A stretch of DNA of 64,000 bases. Origin: Psychrobacillus sp. NEAU-3TGS (GTDB taxonomy: Bacteria > Bacillota > Bacilli > Bacillales_A > Planococcaceae). The DNA lies in NCBI RefSeq assembly GCF_029955155.1, contig NZ_JAPNOZ010000005.1, forward strand, positions 79,448-143,447, in the 5' to 3' direction. The translations under genes were made by a program, and so were the position numbers. Under the pieces are notes generated by a model. It saw only the letters and a list, made by a program, of their open reading frames with translations, did no database searches and had not been told where the DNA came from. This document shows, one piece after another, positions 62,099 to 64,000 of the stretch; within the stretch, counting starts at the first letter, position 1; each line of letters opens with the position of its first letter.

Positions 62099-62302
62099 AT
62101 GCCAAACATCGGTGTACCAGGATTAATCATCATTTTAATCATTGCTTTAATCGTATTCGGACCTTCGAAATTACCTCAATTAGGTAGAGCAGTTGGACAA
62201 ACCTTAAAAGAATTTAAAAATTCTACGAAAGATATCGTGGATGATGTAACAGAAGAATTCAAACTAGATGACAAAGAAGTAGACCTTAAAAAGAAAAACT
62301 AA
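62099..62302 (+). CDS. tatA: Twin-arginine translocase subunit TatA
   Basis: 67 residues: one short membrane helix ([18 protein letters not shown], about residues 9-26, with the FGP hinge), an amphipathic helix ([19 protein letters not shown]) and an acidic/basic tail. It oligomerises to form the Tat pore with TatC. A gaggagg site precedes the ATG. Confidence 0.95.
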   Translation: MPNIGVPGLIIILIIALIVFGPSKLPQLGRAVGQTLKEFKNSTKDIVDDVTEEFKLDDKEVDLKKKN

Positions 62303-62306
62303 TACG

Positions 62307-62345
62307 TAAAGCCAGCTATCCTCTTGAATAGCTGGCTTTACTTTT
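62307..62345. terminator. Terminator between tatA and the TraB-family gene
   Basis: Perfect stem aaagccagctat / atagctggcttt with an 8-nt loop and T-rich tails both ways. Confidence 0.85.
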
Positions 62346-62346
62346 T

Positions 62347-63513
62347 TTATAAATTATTAAAAAATACGCGAATTACATCTGCGCCGCCTATAAAAGTACC
62401 GATAGATCCAACAAGATTTGTTAAAACAACGACCAATAAAATTCGAGTCACTTTGTTCCTCCAAAAACCTTTGACCGTAAAAACATCTTCCGCTAGTGTC
62501 TCAAAGTCGCCCACATTCGGACGACGGAAATATGCTTGAACAATACCTGAAACCCAGCCAGACGCTATTAGAGGGTGTAATGTGGTGATTGGAGCTACGA
62601 TGAAAGCCGATAAGATTGCGAGCGGATGCCCGAGTGCAACCGCAGCTCCAATAGCAGCAAAACTTCCAGTCCACAGAATCCAGCTTAACGCTTGATCAAA
62701 GCCAGCAGTCGGATTTGCTATAAAAGTATAGACGACTAAAGCAACGAGTAGAGCTGGTATTGCCCAACCTAAAATCTTCGGAACAATTGACTTTGGAGGG
62801 ATTTCTGTAAGTTTTTCTAAATCATGTTCCTTGTGAATCTCTTTCGTAATACCAGGAACATGCGCCGCACCTAAAACGGCTACTACCTTCTTGCCTGGTG
62901 CATCTTTAATTTTTTGTGCAAGATATTGATCTCTTTCGTCAATTAATGGAGTTTTTAGCTTTGGAAAAGACTCAGTAAATTCAGCAAGCACTGCATTTAG
63001 TGTGTCTTGCGTTTTCATCTTTTCTAGTTCTTCCTCCGAAATAGTTTCCTTACTAAAAATACTAAAGATTACTCCGTTAAGCAGTTTTGCTTTTCCCATA
63101 AATCCGAGATTATGCCAAATGCGAGAAAAGGTAATTTGAATATTTCGGTCTGCAAGCACTAGCTCTGCTCCATTTTCTTTCGCTGATTCAATCCCTTGAA
63201 TCATTTCCTGTCCAGGCTTTATCTCAAATTGCTTGGCTAAACGATTTTGGAAAGAAGATATTGCTAAATTCATCAAAAGCAATGTAGCTTTCTTTTCTTT
63301 GATAACTTTAAAAATATCTGTATCTTTCCATTTGCTTCCTTCCATCACGGATTGATATCGCTGTTCGTCTAGCTCTATGCATACTGAATCTGGTTTTTCT
63401 GCCTCAATTACTTCTTTTACTTGCTCTGCACTTTGTCTTGATACGTGCGCGGTTCCGATTAATATTAATTCTTTCCCATCTAAATTTATACGAGTAATAT
63501 TCTCTTCTCTCAC
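62347..63513 (-). CDS. TraB/PrgY-family membrane protein
   Basis: 388 residues. The soluble N-terminal part has the TraB/GumN-type metalloprotease-like motifs: ILIGTAHVSRQSAEQV with the first His, SVCIELDEQRYQ with the Glu, and VAVLGAAHVPGI with the second His (about residues 18-32, 43-55, 214-226). Four or five hydrophobic helices follow from residue 250. PrgY of Enterococcus blunts peptide pheromone signals; chromosomal homologues are uncharacterised. Convergent with tatA. Confidence 0.87.
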   Translation of the reverse strand: MREENITRINLDGKELILIGTAHVSRQSAEQVKEVIEAEKPDSVCIELDEQRYQSVMEGSKWKDTDIFKVIKEKKATLLLMNLAISSFQNRLAKQFEIKPGQEMIQGIESAKENGAELVLADRNIQITFSRIWHNLGFMGKAKLLNGVIFSIFSKETISEEELEKMKTQDTLNAVLAEFTESFPKLKTPLIDERDQYLAQKIKDAPGKKVVAVLGAAHVPGITKEIHKEHDLEKLTEIPPKSIVPKILGWAIPALLVALVVYTFIANPTAGFDQALSWILWTGSFAAIGAAVALGHPLAILSAFIVAPITTLHPLIASGWVSGIVQAYFRRPNVGDFETLAEDVFTVKGFWRNKVTRILLVVVLTNLVGSIGTFIGGADVIRVFFNNL

Positions 63514-63666
63514 AAGTTTCTTCCTTCTTTGAGCATATTTCTTTTGTACAAATGCATCACAAAAGACTGTCTATTATTAATAATGAAGTAGATTAGGGGA
63601 AATTTCAATTATGTTTTATTAATTTGCTTAATAAAAATCTAGGTAGTTCTATAGTTGTATATTGAG

Positions 63667-63850
63667 ATACCTCATTGTATAGGGAAACTGCGCGGTAGTG
63701 AGTTGAATGAAGTGGACGCTTGGATTTCCGCTACAGGGTGGACGCTTTCCGCGGGTACGGCTTCAATCTCCTCGGAGCTCTCGCTCCTGCGGGGCTTTCA
63801 GCTCGTACTGTTCCCGCTGGAGTCGCCACCCCTTCTCTACAATCCAATAG
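63667..63850 (-). repeat. Dispersed GC-rich repeat, copy B (inverted)
   Basis: Reverse complement of copy A (25140-25315): gggaaactgcgcggtagtgag, gctttccgcggg, ggcttcaatctcctcggagc, then gtcgccacccc. Similar length. The interval 63514-63666 before it has no feature. Confidence 0.85.
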
Positions 63851-63969
63851 AGTCTGCTAATTACTAAGAAATGATCCACTAAATCTAGTACTATATTGTT
63901 TTTCTATAGGAAAAACCTATGATTAATGGAAAAAGACTTACTTTATAGGGATTATTAGTAGGTTTTATT

Positions 63970-64000
63970 GATTGGAGTGCAAGGCGACGACTCCTGTGGG
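63970..64000 (+). repeat. Dispersed GC-rich repeat, copy C (cut by the window end)
   Basis: gattggagtgcaaggcgacg followed by actcctgtggg matches the first 30 bases of copy A, same orientation; it faces copy B about 120 bp away. Confidence 0.65.

Noticed and set aside
1..64000. tRNA, rRNA, prophage or insertion sequence
   Set aside because: No cloverleaf-like, rRNA-like or transposase sequence was recognised by eye; a tRNAscan and IS search would settle this.

Overview
The window looks like chromosome of a low-GC Gram-positive spore-forming bacterium of the Bacillaceae/Planococcaceae type (Psychrobacillus/Lysinibacillus-like). The basis is the AT-rich composition, strong AGGAGG-type ribosome sites with frequent TTG and GTG starts, SAM-I and cobalamin riboswitches, an RsbR-type stress protein, an mntABCD operon with MntR-like boxes, and dispersed GC-rich repeats common in this group. 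The genus is inferred, not proven. I see no rRNA, tRNA, CRISPR array, prophage or intact insertion sequence.

Layout. 1-8 kb: a BCCT osmolyte transporter cut by the window edge, CorA, an RtcB-type RNA ligase, a thioesterase, RluF, and an SRPBCC+ArsR pair. 8-24 kb: a divergent MurE-like Mur ligase, a class C-type serine hydrolase, an RsbR paralogue, VOC and ASCH proteins, an AlaX editing protein, a Pro/Gly-rich probable spore protein, MarR+MFS, a Cu/Zn SOD lipoprotein with a CAP protein, AlkD with a nitroreductase, a DUF1646 transporter, and DUF779 with an aldehyde dehydrogenase. 24.5-25.4 kb: a gene-free stretch made of repeats. 25.4-36 kb: an Rrf2-controlled oxidoreductase unit, YitT, an acetyl-CoA hydrolase/CoA transferase with a LytTR regulator, a Trm11-like methyltransferase, a frameshifted class A beta-lactamase-like gene, AraC and MFS. 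35.8-36.3 kb: a cobalamin riboswitch whose only downstream cistron is a tiny unrecognised reading frame. 37-41 kb: the mntABCD manganese transporter. 41-51 kb: a TetM-like GTPase, YeiH beside a frameshifted LysR gene, a CapA-like protein, a TetR-regulated ABC-2 exporter and an MFS gene. 51-61 kb: the methylthioribose (MTA) salvage locus. 61-64 kb: tatC-tatA, a TraB-family membrane protein and repeats.

The most coherent system is the methionine-salvage locus. Two divergent SAM-I riboswitch operons face away from each other: mtnK-mtnA plus a complete sugar-type ABC transporter, and mtnW-mtnX-mtnB-mtnD. The transporter overlaps mtnA by 4 nt, so it very likely imports methylthioribose or a related thio-sugar for MtnK. 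Other readable circuits are a shared 8-7-8 inverted repeat for the Rrf2 regulator, a palindrome directly after the -10 box of the TetR-controlled exporter, and two MntR-like boxes before mntA.

Two genes (beta-lactamase-like and LysR), and possibly the cistron after the B12 riboswitch, are explained by one-base length changes in short homopolymers. Either these are young pseudogenes or the assembly has residual homopolymer errors. Start positions were set by Shine-Dalgarno spacing and often differ from the longest possible reading frame.
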